DNA of 64,000 bases from contig JAAWBG010000056.1 of NCBI GenBank assembly GCA_022792535.1, positions 19,441 through 83,440 of the forward strand. Reading direction: 5' to 3'. Below, piece by piece: positions 31,424 through 43,433 of the stretch; the stretch's first letter is position 1; each line of letters starts with the position of its first letter. Source of the DNA: Lachnospiraceae bacterium (GTDB lineage Bacteria; Bacillota; Clostridia; Lachnospirales; Lachnospiraceae). The translations under genes were made by a program, and so were the position numbers. Under the pieces are notes generated by a model. That model did no database searches. It was not told where the DNA came from and saw only the letters and a list, made by a program, of their open reading frames with translations.

Positions 31424-31884
31424 AATTTTTTCTCCTTCAATAAATAAAATATATATTGATTATAGCACAAATCACAGTCTAGACATGTCCAGTTTCATTT
31501 GATTCAAAAAAGATATGAGATTTTACTCCCATATCTCTTTCTACCTTATCGACTGTTTACAACTAATACCCTCTTTTTCTAAAATAACTCCTATTTCCTC
31601 TACATTTTTTCTTCATATATTTCAAAAGCCTTTGCTCTATTCAAAATACTGAACAGTAGCTTTTCTTTGCTTGCTCTTTTATCAATTCTGTTCCTAAGGA
31701 TTTCTCCTTATATTCCTTTTCCCTGATTCTGAAAAATTCCGCTACCTTAAATTTAATGCAAATTTTTCTTTCTATTTTCCACTATTGTATTATCCATACT
31801 TTTTCCTTTGTAAACTACATACCTCCTGTCCTTCCCGCAGGGCAGTCACCTGCCCTGCTTCTTTTTCCTGATTTTCACTGCTGT

Positions 31885-32553
31885 TTAACGAAATGGCAGC
31901 TCTTCCCCACTGTATTTCATAAATTCTTTTTCATCTGTCTTCACCTGCTTTGAAGCACGTTCCTGTTCCTCCTGCATTGCCTGTTCCTTTGCCTCCTGAT
32001 AGGCATCTATCACCACATTGTTGAGTTTTTCTCTGAACTCTTTTGTAATTGGAAAACATACATCCTTATATTTGTTACCTGCCTTATAGGATGGCATTGC
32101 CACAAATATTCCATTCCTGCCCTGCACCACACTCACGTTCCCTACTACGAAACTGCCATTCAGCACGATGTTTGCAAATCCTACCATATTGCTGCCCTCA
32201 CGGGCAAAGGGCTTTACCTGTACCGTAAACTCCGGTTCGTCCGACTTTTCAGTCTCCAGCCTGACCTCTGCCTTTCCTGTCTGCTCCATTTCGCCATAAA
32301 GTTTTAAAATGTCCTCATACAGTTCTTCACGAAACTCTTTTGTAATCGGAAAGCATACGTCCTTATAAACCGGATTATTATATTCATCTCTCTCTTTCGT
32401 GCGAAAACTGGGCATGGATATAAAATTACCCTTGCTCCCCTCAATCACCGCCACATTTGTGACCTTGAAGCTATTTCCAAATATAACGGTTGCAAATGCC
32501 TTCACACTTTTTTCAGGGTTATTGACTGCATTTAACTGGATTGAATACGCCAT
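31885..32553 (-). CDS. Tandem SpoVG-domain protein
   Basis: Two SpoVG-like units: FATVIFGNSFKVTNVAVIEGSKGNFISMPSF and ANIVLNGSFVVGNVSVVQGRNGIFVAMPSY, each followed by KDVCFPITKEFREEL/KL. Confidence 0.88.
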   Translation of the reverse strand: MAYSIQLNAVNNPEKSVKAFATVIFGNSFKVTNVAVIEGSKGNFISMPSFRTKERDEYNNPVYKDVCFPITKEFREELYEDILKLYGEMEQTGKAEVRLETEKSDEPEFTVQVKPFAREGSNMVGFANIVLNGSFVVGNVSVVQGRNGIFVAMPSYKAGNKYKDVCFPITKEFREKLNNVVIDAYQEAKEQAMQEEQERASKQVKTDEKEFMKYSGEELPFR

Positions 32554-32637
32554 AATTTCCTCCTTTTCTGTCCTTTAGGACGCTAAAATATTTTTTATTA
32601 TCTGAACCGGCCTCCACTCTTAAAGTTTCAGGCAGAT

Positions 32638-33021
32638 TCATTTTCCCCCTGGCAGGATGCTATCCGGCATACAAATAAAGCAAAATAATTGTTCCAGATG
32701 CTCCAGTTTCATTTTTCCGTGGAGGTAATTTGCCAGTGTTATCACAAAACCATCCTGTTCATAGTAAATCCATTCCTCATGCCCTTCCTCTTTCACCACA
32801 GTGACTGCAAAATCAGGCAGATACGCTTTTTCCTGCTCGTCATAATAACAAAACATTCCCTCATGCAGGTCAAGTCCCAGTTCCGGAATATTAACCCGCC
32901 ACCCGCTGATGACAATCTGATAATCCTCCTCACTTTCCATAATGTCGTCCGGCACTTCTGCAAGTTCCTCCATCTCCGCAAGGATTTCTTCCACTTTCTC
33001 CAGTCTGTATGCCTTTTCCAT
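32638..33021 (-). CDS. Hypothetical ICE protein
   Basis: Intact 127-aa ORF with RBS-like GGAAGGAG upstream. Confidence 0.6.
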   Translation of the reverse strand: MEKAYRLEKVEEILAEMEELAEVPDDIMESEEDYQIVISGWRVNIPELGLDLHEGMFCYYDEQEKAYLPDFAVTVVKEEGHEEWIYYEQDGFVITLANYLHGKMKLEHLEQLFCFICMPDSILPGGK

Positions 33022-33105
33022 GTATTAACTCCTTCCCGATTTCCCTTTACCTCGCAGGGTTCCTGTTCCAAATCTGTATTCTTTTCTGCTCTTCTCCATC
33101 TTATT

Positions 33106-33735
33106 TCACCCCTTACAGGCACAGTGATACACCAGGCGCATGGTTCCGCTGTTCTCACAGGTAATCAGAGTAAGTTTCTTTTCCTCACCCTGTGCTTTTA
33201 CGGAATTATCATATGGTTCCACAACTTCCCATGAAATGACTTCATACTGATATACGTTTCCTTCCTTATCTGTAATTTTTATTATATTCCCCTGAGAAAG
33301 TCTGTTCAGATACTTAAAATAAGCACCATACCTGCTCCCTCTGTGTCCGGCAAGTACACAGTTTCCTTTTTCACCGATTGCTGCAGTATTTGGTATATGG
33401 CCAATTCCATGGGCAAGCTGTTTGCTGTCTGTACCTTCCACAATAGGATATTTCAGGTCTAAAGCCTCTATCTCAATCAAACCAATCACATCCCCGGATG
33501 AAAGCAAGGATACATCTTTAAAATGACCGGGAATTTTGGCGCACTCATCCTCTGCTTCATTCTCCCGCTTTTCCTCTTTTTTTCCGTCCTTCCTATACGC
33601 CTGTTCTGCACTTTGTTCAAACTGTTTTATCAGTTCAGCAGACTTTTGATTCCCGTAAAAATAATAAAAAAATGGAACTGACATAGCCGCCAGCCCCGCC
33701 ATAATAAATATTGCTGCCAGAATTTTCCGTATCAT
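33106..33735 (-). CDS. Sortase
   Basis: N-terminal [54 protein letters not shown] (TLITC, downstream Arg). Confidence 0.88.
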   Translation of the reverse strand: MIRKILAAIFIMAGLAAMSVPFFYYFYGNQKSAELIKQFEQSAEQAYRKDGKKEEKRENEAEDECAKIPGHFKDVSLLSSGDVIGLIEIEALDLKYPIVEGTDSKQLAHGIGHIPNTAAIGEKGNCVLAGHRGSRYGAYFKYLNRLSQGNIIKITDKEGNVYQYEVISWEVVEPYDNSVKAQGEEKKLTLITCENSGTMRLVYHCACKG

Positions 33736-36700
33736 CTTCCCTCTTTTCCCAGCGGCTGACTGCAGTAATCCATATGATCACTGCCCGGCTCCGCTGCCTT
33801 TTCATTGTCCTGTTTTTCACACAACTCTACATTTTCCACCTTTTCTTTCTCTAAATCCAACTGCACATTCAGCTCATTCAGACGTGCGGTTTTCTCTTTC
33901 AGTTCCTCTTCCTGCATGAACGGTTTTTCATATTCCTCTTTGGCCTGCTCCAAATCACGCTGGTATTGTTCAAGCATTTTTTCCAGTTCCGGTACTTTAG
34001 AAGATATACCATGGCAGAGATTTTCCAGCTTCAACATATTTCCAACAGGACTTGTCGAGAGTTCTGCCTTGTAGTCAGTCTTCCCCCGCAAAACCATATA
34101 GTTTACACCGATGAAGTTTTTTTCTATCAAAAGCTCAAACCCCTTAAAACTTCCAATATGAGTAATTCCCCCGTTTTTGTGCTTACTGATTTCCTGTAAC
34201 ATAACTGTTCCGCCATCTGTCCTCTCAGCAAATTTTGTACTTTTTCCAGCAATATCTATCGTAACAGCAAAATCTGATTCTGAAATCAGTGCATCCTCTG
34301 CATTTTTTGCGTCCTCACGCACACATGCCAGCTTTTCAGCTGCCGCTTTCATGAGTTTCGGATAACGTATCATGAAATTATCCTGTAAGGAATAGCGCTG
34401 GCTGTCATAACTGCTTTTCAGCATCCTCAACCGCTGTACATCGTTTTCAAGCTGCATTTTTTCCTTTATCAGCGGGTTCCCGGTTGCCACAGCTTTTATC
34501 TCCGCATAGGAAAGAGTTGCCTCGTCAATGTCCTCACAGGTTCTTGACACTGCCCTGCTTGTCATAATCTGCGAAATAAAACGCTGCTTATTTTCCACCA
34601 GTGACCAGGAATATGCGTCAAAGGTTCCCTTTGTAACATAACGGTAAATTGCCACCTCCTCGTTTTCATTTCCCTGTCTCACTCCACGCCCTTCCCGCTG
34701 TTCAATACTTGAAGGCTTCCACGGACAATCCACATGGTGCATTGCTGTGATGTGCGCCTGTACGTTTACGCCCGTCCCGCACTGGTCCGTAGAACCAATC
34801 AGTATCTTTCTCCTGCCACTTCTCATATCTCTGAAAAGAGCTTCCCGCTGTGCATCGGTCTTTGCGTCATGTATAAAAGCGATTTCTTCTGCCGGAATTC
34901 CCTGTTTTACCAGTTCTGTTTTCAGATAATTGTAAATGTCAAACTGTCCGCCATTTATCATGCGCTCTTCCCAGTCTGGTGTCCATGTGGCTTTTGGTGT
35001 CCCGATATCCGAAAAAATAAGCTGGCAGCCGATTTTATCTTCCCTGTTTCCGGAAAAATATTCGGCTGCCACATTTGCTGCTACTTTATTCAGTTTCCCG
35101 TCCGGGTTGCTCGGCGCATCCAATTCCAGAAGTCTTGCGTCAGTCCCTAAAAGCCTTGCCTCTCCTGTGATTTTCAGGAAATTATCCACACTGGGCTCAA
35201 CACCGCCTGCATGGATTGCTTCTGCACGTTTCGCAAATTCTTCCATAACCTGCTTCACATACCAGTCCGGCTCGCTCTCTACGATAATTGGCTTTCCGCT
35301 CCTTAATGCAGGCACAGGAAGATTGAGCATGTCCGGTGTCTGCACATCGGCAACCTCACGGAATGATGTCATAAGCTCTGGCACGTTTGTAAATTTGTTA
35401 AAACGACTTTTAAACCGAAACCCGCTGCCTTCCACAGTCAGCTCCAGTGCGGTTGTCACCTCTCCAAAATTTGACGCCCATGAATCAAAATGGTAAATTC
35501 CCATCCGCTCTAATGTATTTTTCTGCAGATAAAGCTGCATCACATACAGCTCACACATCGTATTACTCACGGGAGTTCCTGTTGCAAACACAATGCCTCT
35601 CCCATCATTGATTTCATTAAGGTACTGACATTTCAGATACATATCCATTGCCTTTTTAGAGCCTGTACCGGATATGCCCGACACGTTGTTGATTTTAGAA
35701 AAAATCGACATATTTTTAAAATGGTGTGCTTCGTCTACCATAATAGAGTCAATACCCAGTTCTTCAAAAGTAATCAGGTCATCTTTGCGGCTTTCCTCCG
35801 TCAGAGCTTTTAGCTGCTCGTCCAGTTTTTTCTTCTGTGCCTCCATCTGCTTAATGCTCCACCGCTCCCCTTTTTCTGCCTTGACTTCGTCAATCGCATT
35901 AGAAATCTCCTGTATCTGTGCCTGCAGCATACGTTCTTTTCGTTCCCCTGAGATTGGTATTTTCTCAAACTGCGAATGGGACATAATAATACAATCATAA
36001 TCCCCGGTTGCAATGCGTGACACAAACTGCTTCCTACGGCTCTTTTCAAAGTCACGCTCCGTTGCTACAAGAATATTAGCAGACGGGTACAGCCGCATGA
36101 ACTCCCCTGCTGTCTGCCCTACGATGGACTTCGGCACGACAATAACGTTCTTGTTGGCAAGGCCAAGCCGCCGCTGTTCCATACATGCCGCCATCATCGT
36201 AAAAGTTTTTCCTGCCCCTACACAATGTGCAAGCAGCGTATTCCCACCGAGAAGGATTCTTGCGACTGCATTTTTCTGGTGGTCACGCAGTTTAATCTCC
36301 GGATTCATGCCGGGGAATGTCAGATGTGAACCATTATATTCCCGCAAGCGGATATTGTTAAACGTCTCATTGTAATAATCCACATATTTCTTCCTTCTTT
36401 CCGGTTCTTTAAATATCCAGTTTTGAAAAGCCTCTTTCATCTGGTTCTGCTTTTCCCTTGCAATCATGGTTTCCTTCTTATTTACAACATAATGATACCT
36501 GCCATCGCTGTCATCCACTCTGTCACGGACTGTAACGGTACGCAGATTTAAGGTTTCCTCAAAAATGGAATAAGCGTCAATCCGTTTTGTTCCGTATGTT
36601 TCTGTCGCAGCAACAGAGCTGTTATCAAGCCATTTCCCCTCAATAAACCAGTTCATGTTATAAGGGTTGAGTTTTACCTGCATGCCGGAACTGCTCCATT

Positions 36701-39700
36701 CTGTCCGCAGTGCTCTTGCCCTGGGCGGTGTTTTCAGAAGCTCATAAATGAATTGTTCATAATCTTCCGGTTCAATCCATGTAGTTCCGATTCGCACGTC
36801 GATTTCAGATGCGTCAAGATTCTCCGGCTGCACATTTTTCAGCGATTCCACATTTATACTGAATAACTCTGGTTTTTCCTTCCTGTAAACTTCCGCAATT
36901 CTTAACTTATCACGCACATTGCCGGTCAGATATTCATCCGCTGTTTTCCATCCCATATTCAGGTTGTCAGAGTCATATTCCGCAGGTTCCAGATACACAA
37001 GTCCCTCCAGCTCCTTTAAAAGAACCTCTCTTTTTACTTCCGACTCCATATCAGGTAAAAGCCTCCTGCCTTCTGGCAGGTCCTTCATATTTTTGCTGAT
37101 ATCCGGCTCATAAATACTTAACATAAACGGGATATTGACCGAACCAAACTCATTAACAGATACATTCAACGCCTCTACCGCAGTCTCCACATGCTCTATC
37201 TGATTCTTTGCGCGGATTGTCTGCCTGTAGAACATATCTGCTTTTTCTGCTCTCCCTTCTTCGTCTACAACTTCAAGAGAACATAACAGAGGATAATCTG
37301 CATCATCACGGAATGCCTGACCATTTCCTCTCCCGGTCAGCGGCCCGTATTTTTTCACATAAGTATCATACTTTTCATTCAGAAGTTTCTGCTGGCTTTC
37401 TAATTCCTCTTTGCTGCACCCTTCCACCTGGATAAAAATAAGCTGTCTTGTGATTGTGCGGATTTCATCCATATATCGTATGCGTTCCTCTGCCATAGCC
37501 GATACTTCCTTGTGGTACATAACAGAATTTTCACGGTAATAGAGTTTCCCATCTACAAAGGTGTAGGTGTAATTCTTTACATCAGGATCAGCCTCGATGA
37601 CGTCCTTTGTGCTTTCCTCCTCTCCTGCAAACTCCGCCACGTTGGTAATCCTGCCGGCAAGCTGTACTACTGCTGCTTCCAATGCTGATTTTAAGTCAAA
37701 GTTTTCATCGTGGTTGACACAGCTTGTGTATTTGCTGCCATTCCCAAACATGCGGATATCATACTCCATTGTTCCGAGCATCATTTCCGGATGTTCCACA
37801 AAATAAGAATTAACCGCTATGCCTTCCTCTGTTTTTCCAAGATGTACCCAGTCCGACTCCGACACAATTTTTCTTTCCCTTTTCTGCAGAAACAGGATGT
37901 CGCTGGTGACATCCGTTCCTGCGCTGTCCCTGAAAGCTGTATTGGGAAGCCGGATTGCCCCTAACAGTTCCGCCCGCTCCGCAAGATATTTCCTTACGGA
38001 AGGGTTCGCCTTGTCAAGCGTCCCTTTGCTTGTGATGAAGGCCACAATGCCTCCCGGTCTGACCTTATCCAGTGCCTTTGCAAAAAAGTAGTCGTGGATA
38101 CGGAAATTATTTTTTGTATATTTCGCGTCATAGAGCTTGTAATCACCAAATGGCACATTCCCCACTGCAACATCAAAAAAATTATCCGGGTACTGTGTTT
38201 CTTCAAATCCCATTACTTTTATCTGCGCTTTTGGATACAGCAGCTTTGCAATCCGCCCGCTGATGTCATCTTTTTCCACGCCATAAAGTCTGCTCTCCTG
38301 CATGGTCTCCGGTAATGTTCCAAAAAAATGACCGACGCCAAGCGCCGGCTCTAAAATACTTCCTTTTCGGAAACCAAATTTTTCCAATGCACTGTAAACT
38401 GCCTGTGTGATAACAGGAGAAGTGTAAAATGCTGTGTTGACACTTTCTCTTGCATTCTCATATTCTGATTGAGAAAGAAGTTCTTTCAACTCGACATACT
38501 CTTTCTGCCAGTTTTCGTTTCTTTCATCAAAAGCCTGCGCTATGCCTCCCCATCCTGCATACCGTGCAAGCACTTTCTGTTCTTCCGGCGTAGCTGTTCT
38601 GTCCTCATATTCTATTTTCTTTAACAGACGGATTGCCTCTACGTTCCACTGGTATCTTGTTTTCTGTCCGCCTTTTGGAAGTTCTTCGTCCTCAAAGCGG
38701 AAGTTCACTTTTTGCTGCCTGCCGGATAAATCAGTCAGTTTGTCATCAAACTTTTCCTGCTCTTCTGCCCCATCAATACTGACTCCCTCAAAGTCTGGCT
38801 CCTGCCGCATAAGTTCCTTATATTCATGGTATATCTCCATGAACCAGGGCATTGCTGCAAATGCTTCCGGCGCTTCTTTAAAACGTTCAAAAATTTCCTC
38901 TGTCAGGTAGTTGTTTTTCTCTATCATGTGCAGAATCAGGTCAGCACAGTAACGGTAATCCACACGTTTTTCTCCTTTTGTACCATCTGAACGTAGATAA
39001 GAAATATCAATTCCGTCTTTGTCCCTGCTGATTTTACACTTACCCCAGGAATTATTTGTGTATTCTGACATGAAGAAACCTTCCCTCTGCTCCCCATACA
39101 CACTTGCAAGAAACTCTGTCTTACTCTCCATGTTCATATTGGTGGTAAAGATATCATAAATCAGCGTCTTTACAGATATATACTGGATTTCTTCATTAAA
39201 ATATCTCTTTAATGGTTCTAACCAGAGATTTTCTTTCCCTTCTTCCTCCTTTTCAGAGATTCCCTGTACCATATCAGAGGTTTTCCGGTAAATAAATTCT
39301 GTTTTGTCCGGACTACGACTTGAAAATCTGTCATGTTCAAACTGCTGCTGCACTGAAAACGGAATCCTGTCATCTTTCTGAGATTTATCAGGCATCATCA
39401 CTTCTTCAAACAGAAAGTCATAGAACTGCCTTCCATGCCATACCGTTTCCCCGTCGCTTGCAATAATTTCATCATAAGCGTCGTCCCATGCAACCTCCAT
39501 TTGCTCCTGTATGCCTGTCAGTTCAAAAACCGTATCCAGGGTATCAAGACGCTTCTGCTGACGCTGCTCTGTATTCTCCGAAAAATACCTGTCCGCTTCT
39601 TCCTTCAGAATCTTTATCCATGCATTCATTGGGTATTTCTTCATAGCATCTTCTATTTCAGAATAAGGCGCATAGGTCTGGTATACACCATCCGCTATCA

Positions 39701-41759
39701 TACTGTTCACATAAGCCGCACAATCCCACCAGTCCAGTTCTGTTTTCCATTTCGTTCCTTCACCGTCATAATATTCAATAAAAACACCTTCCTTTGTCCG
39801 TTCAATATTACATCTGCCATACTGATTTTCAAAACGATTCTCTATGCTGTTCGCATAAGGATTTTTACAAAATACGGTTTCCAGAAATTGTACTTTATCA
39901 CTCATGGGCAGTTCTTTACGGAATACTTCATATAACAGCATGTTCGGAATCGGACTCCGGAAACTTTTCTGGAAAAATTCATCCATGGGTTCCTGCCACA
40001 CTGCCGCCGATACATTGTCAGAATCCAATGAATTGGGTGGGGTATAGTATGCCCCTGCCATAATCAACGCACTCAATTCACGCTCTATGGCTTTCCAGTT
40101 CACATAACCCTCTTTTTCTATCCCTCCCTCACGCCACTGGAAACGGATTCCTTTTGTTGAAAATGCATCATATCCGTGCAGTCCGTCTCCTTCCATGGGC
40201 CATCCTGCACCGCCCTGTCCGTATTCCTTACGGATTGCCTTTACACGCTCCCCTGAATCAGGAATATCCTGAAACATTGTATAAATGCGTCTTTTCCCAT
40301 GTTCATACCCGCTGCCCCGCATAAGCGCCTGTGTAATATACTCATGCGGCACAGTAAGCATCTGTTCCGGTTTCTGATAAGAATACTCCTCCGGCAATGT
40401 AATATTGCTATTCTGCGCAAATCGGGCAGAGAACTGCTCTTCATCCCTGTCCGTTGTGCCGGACGCAGGCGGCTTTGCTGCATATTTCCCTTCTGCGTCC
40501 GTGTACCTAAAAAAGGAAGCCTGTTCATGGCTTCCTTTCTGTGTATCAGACCCCCCTGAAGAATTGATTTCATTTAACTCCTGCTCAATTTCCCTGTCAA
40601 GCTCCGTTTTTCTGGTATTTTGTTGTACATCGTCCCCTAATGGAATTTCATCACGACTTCGTTCATCACGATTTCCTCTGCCTGCACCCTCGCCTGTTGA
40701 CGTAACTGCCACATCTCCATGGTCGAGTTTTCGTCCTTTGGCGGATTGTTTTTCAGGTAACTGCTTTCCAGTTTGTCCATCATCCGGTTTGCTTCCTCCT
40801 CCACTTCCTGCATCTTCTCCGCCAGTTTTCCGAATCTCTGCAGTGTCCGGTATCTGTCGTTGTGGTCCTCCTTCAGGTACTCCATCGCCCTCACTGCGAA
40901 CCTCCCCAGATTTGTCATGCTCACTGTTTCCTCCGGTGTTGTAAGATTGGGGTACAACATCCCGTCCGCTCCCTCGTGATACGTCATTGTTATCTCTGCC
41001 ATCTGCAATACTCCTTTCTTCCATCTGTATCAAGTCACTTGCAATTCCTCTCAGCACCTTACAGGATATATCGCTGAGCAGAGACCCTAAACGATAGATT
41101 TCCTCCTCTTTTGTAAATGCAGTAACAAAGGAGAAATCCTGTTTCTCAGCAGGAAGGTCAAAACCACATCTTGTAAATACCGCATACATAACGCTCCTTT
41201 TTAACGCTTCCTCCGCCGCAATCTCCTGCAATCTGCCATTTTCCATTACCTGTTTGTTTCCAACCAGGTTTGTAAACTCGGCAATACGTCCTCCAAATTC
41301 TGAGTCCATTATGACTCTGATTCGTTTTTCTGTAAAGTCTTTTAGAAAAGATTTATCAGATTCTTTCTCCTCTGTCAGAACAGTGCTCTCTTTTTCCTTT
41401 AACCATGCAGCATAGGTTTTTATGGTATCTCCGGTAAATTTCCACGTCAGACAGCTATCTTTACCCTTCGTATCTGATATATCAAAAACATACCGTATCT
41501 CCTGCTTTAAAGCCCTTGATGGAAATATTGCAATACTTCTGCTGCCACGTCTCACATACCGCCCTACTTTTTTCCATGTGTCAAAATCCGCAACCAGTGT
41601 TGCCCCTGGTCTTTGCATATAAATCATGAGAATATTATCAAATTCATAGCGGTAGAGCTGTCCGGTAAGCCTGCATATACTTTTCCATGCCTGTCCATTT
41701 CCGGTCACTTCATCCAGAGCAGCATCATACAGTTTCGATGTTTTCGTGTCTGCGCTCAT
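33732..41759 (-). CDS. 2675-aa LtrC/ArdC-N-like, N6-adenine methylase and SNF2-type helicase fusion
   Basis: N-terminal [32 protein letters not shown]; methylase [12 protein letters not shown]; helicase [38 protein letters not shown]. Confidence 0.9.
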   Translation of the reverse strand: MSADTKTSKLYDAALDEVTGNGQAWKSICRLTGQLYRYEFDNILMIYMQRPGATLVADFDTWKKVGRYVRRGSRSIAIFPSRALKQEIRYVFDISDTKGKDSCLTWKFTGDTIKTYAAWLKEKESTVLTEEKESDKSFLKDFTEKRIRVIMDSEFGGRIAEFTNLVGNKQVMENGRLQEIAAEEALKRSVMYAVFTRCGFDLPAEKQDFSFVTAFTKEEEIYRLGSLLSDISCKVLRGIASDLIQMEERSIADGRDNNDVSRGSGRDVVPQSYNTGGNSEHDKSGEVRSEGDGVPEGGPQRQIPDTAEIRKTGGEDAGSGGGSKPDDGQTGKQLPEKQSAKGRKLDHGDVAVTSTGEGAGRGNRDERSRDEIPLGDDVQQNTRKTELDREIEQELNEINSSGGSDTQKGSHEQASFFRYTDAEGKYAAKPPASGTTDRDEEQFSARFAQNSNITLPEEYSYQKPEQMLTVPHEYITQALMRGSGYEHGKRRIYTMFQDIPDSGERVKAIRKEYGQGGAGWPMEGDGLHGYDAFSTKGIRFQWREGGIEKEGYVNWKAIERELSALIMAGAYYTPPNSLDSDNVSAAVWQEPMDEFFQKSFRSPIPNMLLYEVFRKELPMSDKVQFLETVFCKNPYANSIENRFENQYGRCNIERTKEGVFIEYYDGEGTKWKTELDWWDCAAYVNSMIADGVYQTYAPYSEIEDAMKKYPMNAWIKILKEEADRYFSENTEQRQQKRLDTLDTVFELTGIQEQMEVAWDDAYDEIIASDGETVWHGRQFYDFLFEEVMMPDKSQKDDRIPFSVQQQFEHDRFSSRSPDKTEFIYRKTSDMVQGISEKEEEGKENLWLEPLKRYFNEEIQYISVKTLIYDIFTTNMNMESKTEFLASVYGEQREGFFMSEYTNNSWGKCKISRDKDGIDISYLRSDGTKGEKRVDYRYCADLILHMIEKNNYLTEEIFERFKEAPEAFAAMPWFMEIYHEYKELMRQEPDFEGVSIDGAEEQEKFDDKLTDLSGRQQKVNFRFEDEELPKGGQKTRYQWNVEAIRLLKKIEYEDRTATPEEQKVLARYAGWGGIAQAFDERNENWQKEYVELKELLSQSEYENARESVNTAFYTSPVITQAVYSALEKFGFRKGSILEPALGVGHFFGTLPETMQESRLYGVEKDDISGRIAKLLYPKAQIKVMGFEETQYPDNFFDVAVGNVPFGDYKLYDAKYTKNNFRIHDYFFAKALDKVRPGGIVAFITSKGTLDKANPSVRKYLAERAELLGAIRLPNTAFRDSAGTDVTSDILFLQKRERKIVSESDWVHLGKTEEGIAVNSYFVEHPEMMLGTMEYDIRMFGNGSKYTSCVNHDENFDLKSALEAAVVQLAGRITNVAEFAGEEESTKDVIEADPDVKNYTYTFVDGKLYYRENSVMYHKEVSAMAEERIRYMDEIRTITRQLIFIQVEGCSKEELESQQKLLNEKYDTYVKKYGPLTGRGNGQAFRDDADYPLLCSLEVVDEEGRAEKADMFYRQTIRAKNQIEHVETAVEALNVSVNEFGSVNIPFMLSIYEPDISKNMKDLPEGRRLLPDMESEVKREVLLKELEGLVYLEPAEYDSDNLNMGWKTADEYLTGNVRDKLRIAEVYRKEKPELFSINVESLKNVQPENLDASEIDVRIGTTWIEPEDYEQFIYELLKTPPRARALRTEWSSSGMQVKLNPYNMNWFIEGKWLDNSSVAATETYGTKRIDAYSIFEETLNLRTVTVRDRVDDSDGRYHYVVNKKETMIAREKQNQMKEAFQNWIFKEPERRKKYVDYYNETFNNIRLREYNGSHLTFPGMNPEIKLRDHQKNAVARILLGGNTLLAHCVGAGKTFTMMAACMEQRRLGLANKNVIVVPKSIVGQTAGEFMRLYPSANILVATERDFEKSRRKQFVSRIATGDYDCIIMSHSQFEKIPISGERKERMLQAQIQEISNAIDEVKAEKGERWSIKQMEAQKKKLDEQLKALTEESRKDDLITFEELGIDSIMVDEAHHFKNMSIFSKINNVSGISGTGSKKAMDMYLKCQYLNEINDGRGIVFATGTPVSNTMCELYVMQLYLQKNTLERMGIYHFDSWASNFGEVTTALELTVEGSGFRFKSRFNKFTNVPELMTSFREVADVQTPDMLNLPVPALRSGKPIIVESEPDWYVKQVMEEFAKRAEAIHAGGVEPSVDNFLKITGEARLLGTDARLLELDAPSNPDGKLNKVAANVAAEYFSGNREDKIGCQLIFSDIGTPKATWTPDWEERMINGGQFDIYNYLKTELVKQGIPAEEIAFIHDAKTDAQREALFRDMRSGRRKILIGSTDQCGTGVNVQAHITAMHHVDCPWKPSSIEQREGRGVRQGNENEEVAIYRYVTKGTFDAYSWSLVENKQRFISQIMTSRAVSRTCEDIDEATLSYAEIKAVATGNPLIKEKMQLENDVQRLRMLKSSYDSQRYSLQDNFMIRYPKLMKAAAEKLACVREDAKNAEDALISESDFAVTIDIAGKSTKFAERTDGGTVMLQEISKHKNGGITHIGSFKGFELLIEKNFIGVNYMVLRGKTDYKAELSTSPVGNMLKLENLCHGISSKVPELEKMLEQYQRDLEQAKEEYEKPFMQEEELKEKTARLNELNVQLDLEKEKVENVELCEKQDNEKAAEPGSDHMDYCSQPLGKEGR
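40637..41008 (-). CDS. TnpV-like protein nested in alternate frame of the methylase/helicase gene
   Basis: [20 protein letters not shown]...[48 protein letters not shown]...[11 protein letters not shown] resembles TnpV; frame differs from host ORF. Confidence 0.5.
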   Translation of the reverse strand: MQMAEITMTYHEGADGMLYPNLTTPEETVSMTNLGRFAVRAMEYLKEDHNDRYRTLQRFGKLAEKMQEVEEEANRMMDKLESSYLKNNPPKDENSTMEMWQLRQQARVQAEEIVMNEVVMKFH

Positions 41760-41762
41760 TTC

Positions 41763-42326
41763 TCATACCTCCAATATTGCCTCTCTGATATCCCTGCCAT
41801 CTATCTCATTCCCAAGACAGTCCCATCCTTCGTATTTCTGCCTCGCAAACAGTTCTATCCGTGGCAGGTCTCCGCACAGTTCCACAATACGCTCTCGTAT
41901 CTCATCCGGTTTTTTACTGTGTTCCATAATTCTTGCATCACATACCTGCGAAACAGATTTTGATACCCTCTTTGGCCTGCCCTTTGTTCCAAGAATACAG
42001 ATTTCTGAATTGGAACGTGTCCAGAAACCAAGCCCCATAAAAAATGTGTCTGCTTTTTTATTTCGTTTTACCCAGTTAAAACCGCAGGTCTTATAGGTAA
42101 ATCCCCATGATTCCATAACAGAAATCCCTTCCGGCAGACAGGGAAATGTAAGCCATAAAAAAAGGACACAGTCATTATCAGCTATGCTGTCAACTGGTAA
42201 TGACCGTATCGCATCAATGTTCATGGTATGGTAATGGTTTTCTGCGCTCCTGCCCTCTCCTTTTTTGGAATATACTTTATACTGCCATGGCGGGTCGGCG
42301 TAAATAATGTTATATTTTTTTCCCAA
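41763..42326 (-). CDS. MT-A70-family adenine methyltransferase
   Basis: IIYADPPWQYKVYSKKGEGRSAENHYHTM; KNYG-like GFWTRSNSEICILGTKG. Confidence 0.92.
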   Translation of the reverse strand: MGKKYNIIYADPPWQYKVYSKKGEGRSAENHYHTMNIDAIRSLPVDSIADNDCVLFLWLTFPCLPEGISVMESWGFTYKTCGFNWVKRNKKADTFFMGLGFWTRSNSEICILGTKGRPKRVSKSVSQVCDARIMEHSKKPDEIRERIVELCGDLPRIELFARQKYEGWDCLGNEIDGRDIREAILEV

Positions 42327-42331
42327 TATAC

Positions 42332-42784
42332 CTACTCCTCCTGAACCTTAATCAACGTGGAAAACAGCTTATATTCTTCCTTATCCATTTCCACAGCAAA
42401 GGAAACTGCATTCTCCATCCTCTTAGCCCTGTCTGCTGCCTTCTTTACTTTCTTTGCAAGACGTAAGAATACAAAATTTTCTTTGGCAAGCTCCATGCAT
42501 TTTTTAAAGTCCATTTCCATTTTCTCAATCTGTTCCTGCCTTCTCTGAATTTCTTCTGCAAGTTTTGTCTCAATTTCTTTTCTGTCTGTAATATCTATAA
42601 ATACCTCTGCTTTTGTCCTGCCGGAACGTTCCCATTCCTTATGCAGCAACTTCACCAGATACTCCATATTTTTAACTGCCTTTTTTCCTGTTACTACTCT
42701 GTCCATATGCTTTCCTCCTTTTTGCCCTGCTCTTTGGGCATACAGGTATGCCCCAGGCCGCCCTCTCTTGATACTTCGTGTCAA
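42332..42784 (-). CDS. Hypothetical coiled-coil protein
   Basis: Intact ORF; probable start MDRVVTGKK after AAAAAGGAGGAAAGCAT. Confidence 0.6.
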   Translation of the reverse strand: MTRSIKRGRPGAYLYAQRAGQKGGKHMDRVVTGKKAVKNMEYLVKLLHKEWERSGRTKAEVFIDITDRKEIETKLAEEIQRRQEQIEKMEMDFKKCMELAKENFVFLRLAKKVKKAADRAKRMENAVSFAVEMDKEEYKLFSTLIKVQEE

Positions 42785-42817
42785 TTCACCTTGTACCCGC
42801 AGGGTGCTCCCTCCTGG

Positions 42818-43423
42818 TCATCGTGATGGTCCTGTTTTCATGCCAAACTGGAACAGAGAAAACTGCCCGTTTTCATGCATCTGCCCCGGTTCTTTTCTTT
42901 TTTCATCAATTATTTTCATCATTTCTTCGGCACACTGGGCAAAAGACTCCAGATATCCCTCCGGTCTGCCTGCGTGGCGGCGCATTGTAATCAAATCTCC
43001 ATCCTTTATGGCTCTTGCAAGCCCGGAAACATACCCAAGCACGTTATAAAGACTTATCTGTTTTGCCTCTTTTTCCGACAGCATATCTTTGTTTGCAAAA
43101 AGATACAGAAAATTTGTGTCTGTGATATAGTGCTGTAATGCCTGTGCTGCACCGTCCTTTATCTCCCCTGTCCTTGCCATATAACTGCTCTTTATCTCCG
43201 GCGGTATTTCCCGGTAAAAAATTTCCGGGTATTTTTCATAATCTGTTCCATACTGCTCTATCATCTCGTTTTTATAATGCATGATGTGGTTTCTTACAAG
43301 GTTCATGTTCGTACCGTCCGCATGGAACGGATCACTGCCGCCATGTTCTTTCAGATATTCCCATTGTTCAAAAGACTTTGCCATTTCCGCTGCAAGGTCT
43401 TCTTTTTCTTTCTTTTTTCCCAT
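42818..43423 (-). CDS. Hypothetical ICE protein
   Basis: Likely start MGKKKEKEDLAAEMAKSFEQ; upstream part of track ORF overlaps NlpC/P60 gene in another frame. Confidence 0.65.
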   Translation of the reverse strand: MGKKKEKEDLAAEMAKSFEQWEYLKEHGGSDPFHADGTNMNLVRNHIMHYKNEMIEQYGTDYEKYPEIFYREIPPEIKSSYMARTGEIKDGAAQALQHYITDTNFLYLFANKDMLSEKEAKQISLYNVLGYVSGLARAIKDGDLITMRRHAGRPEGYLESFAQCAEEMMKIIDEKRKEPGQMHENGQFSLFQFGMKTGPSR

Positions 43424-43433
43424 ATATCGTCTC

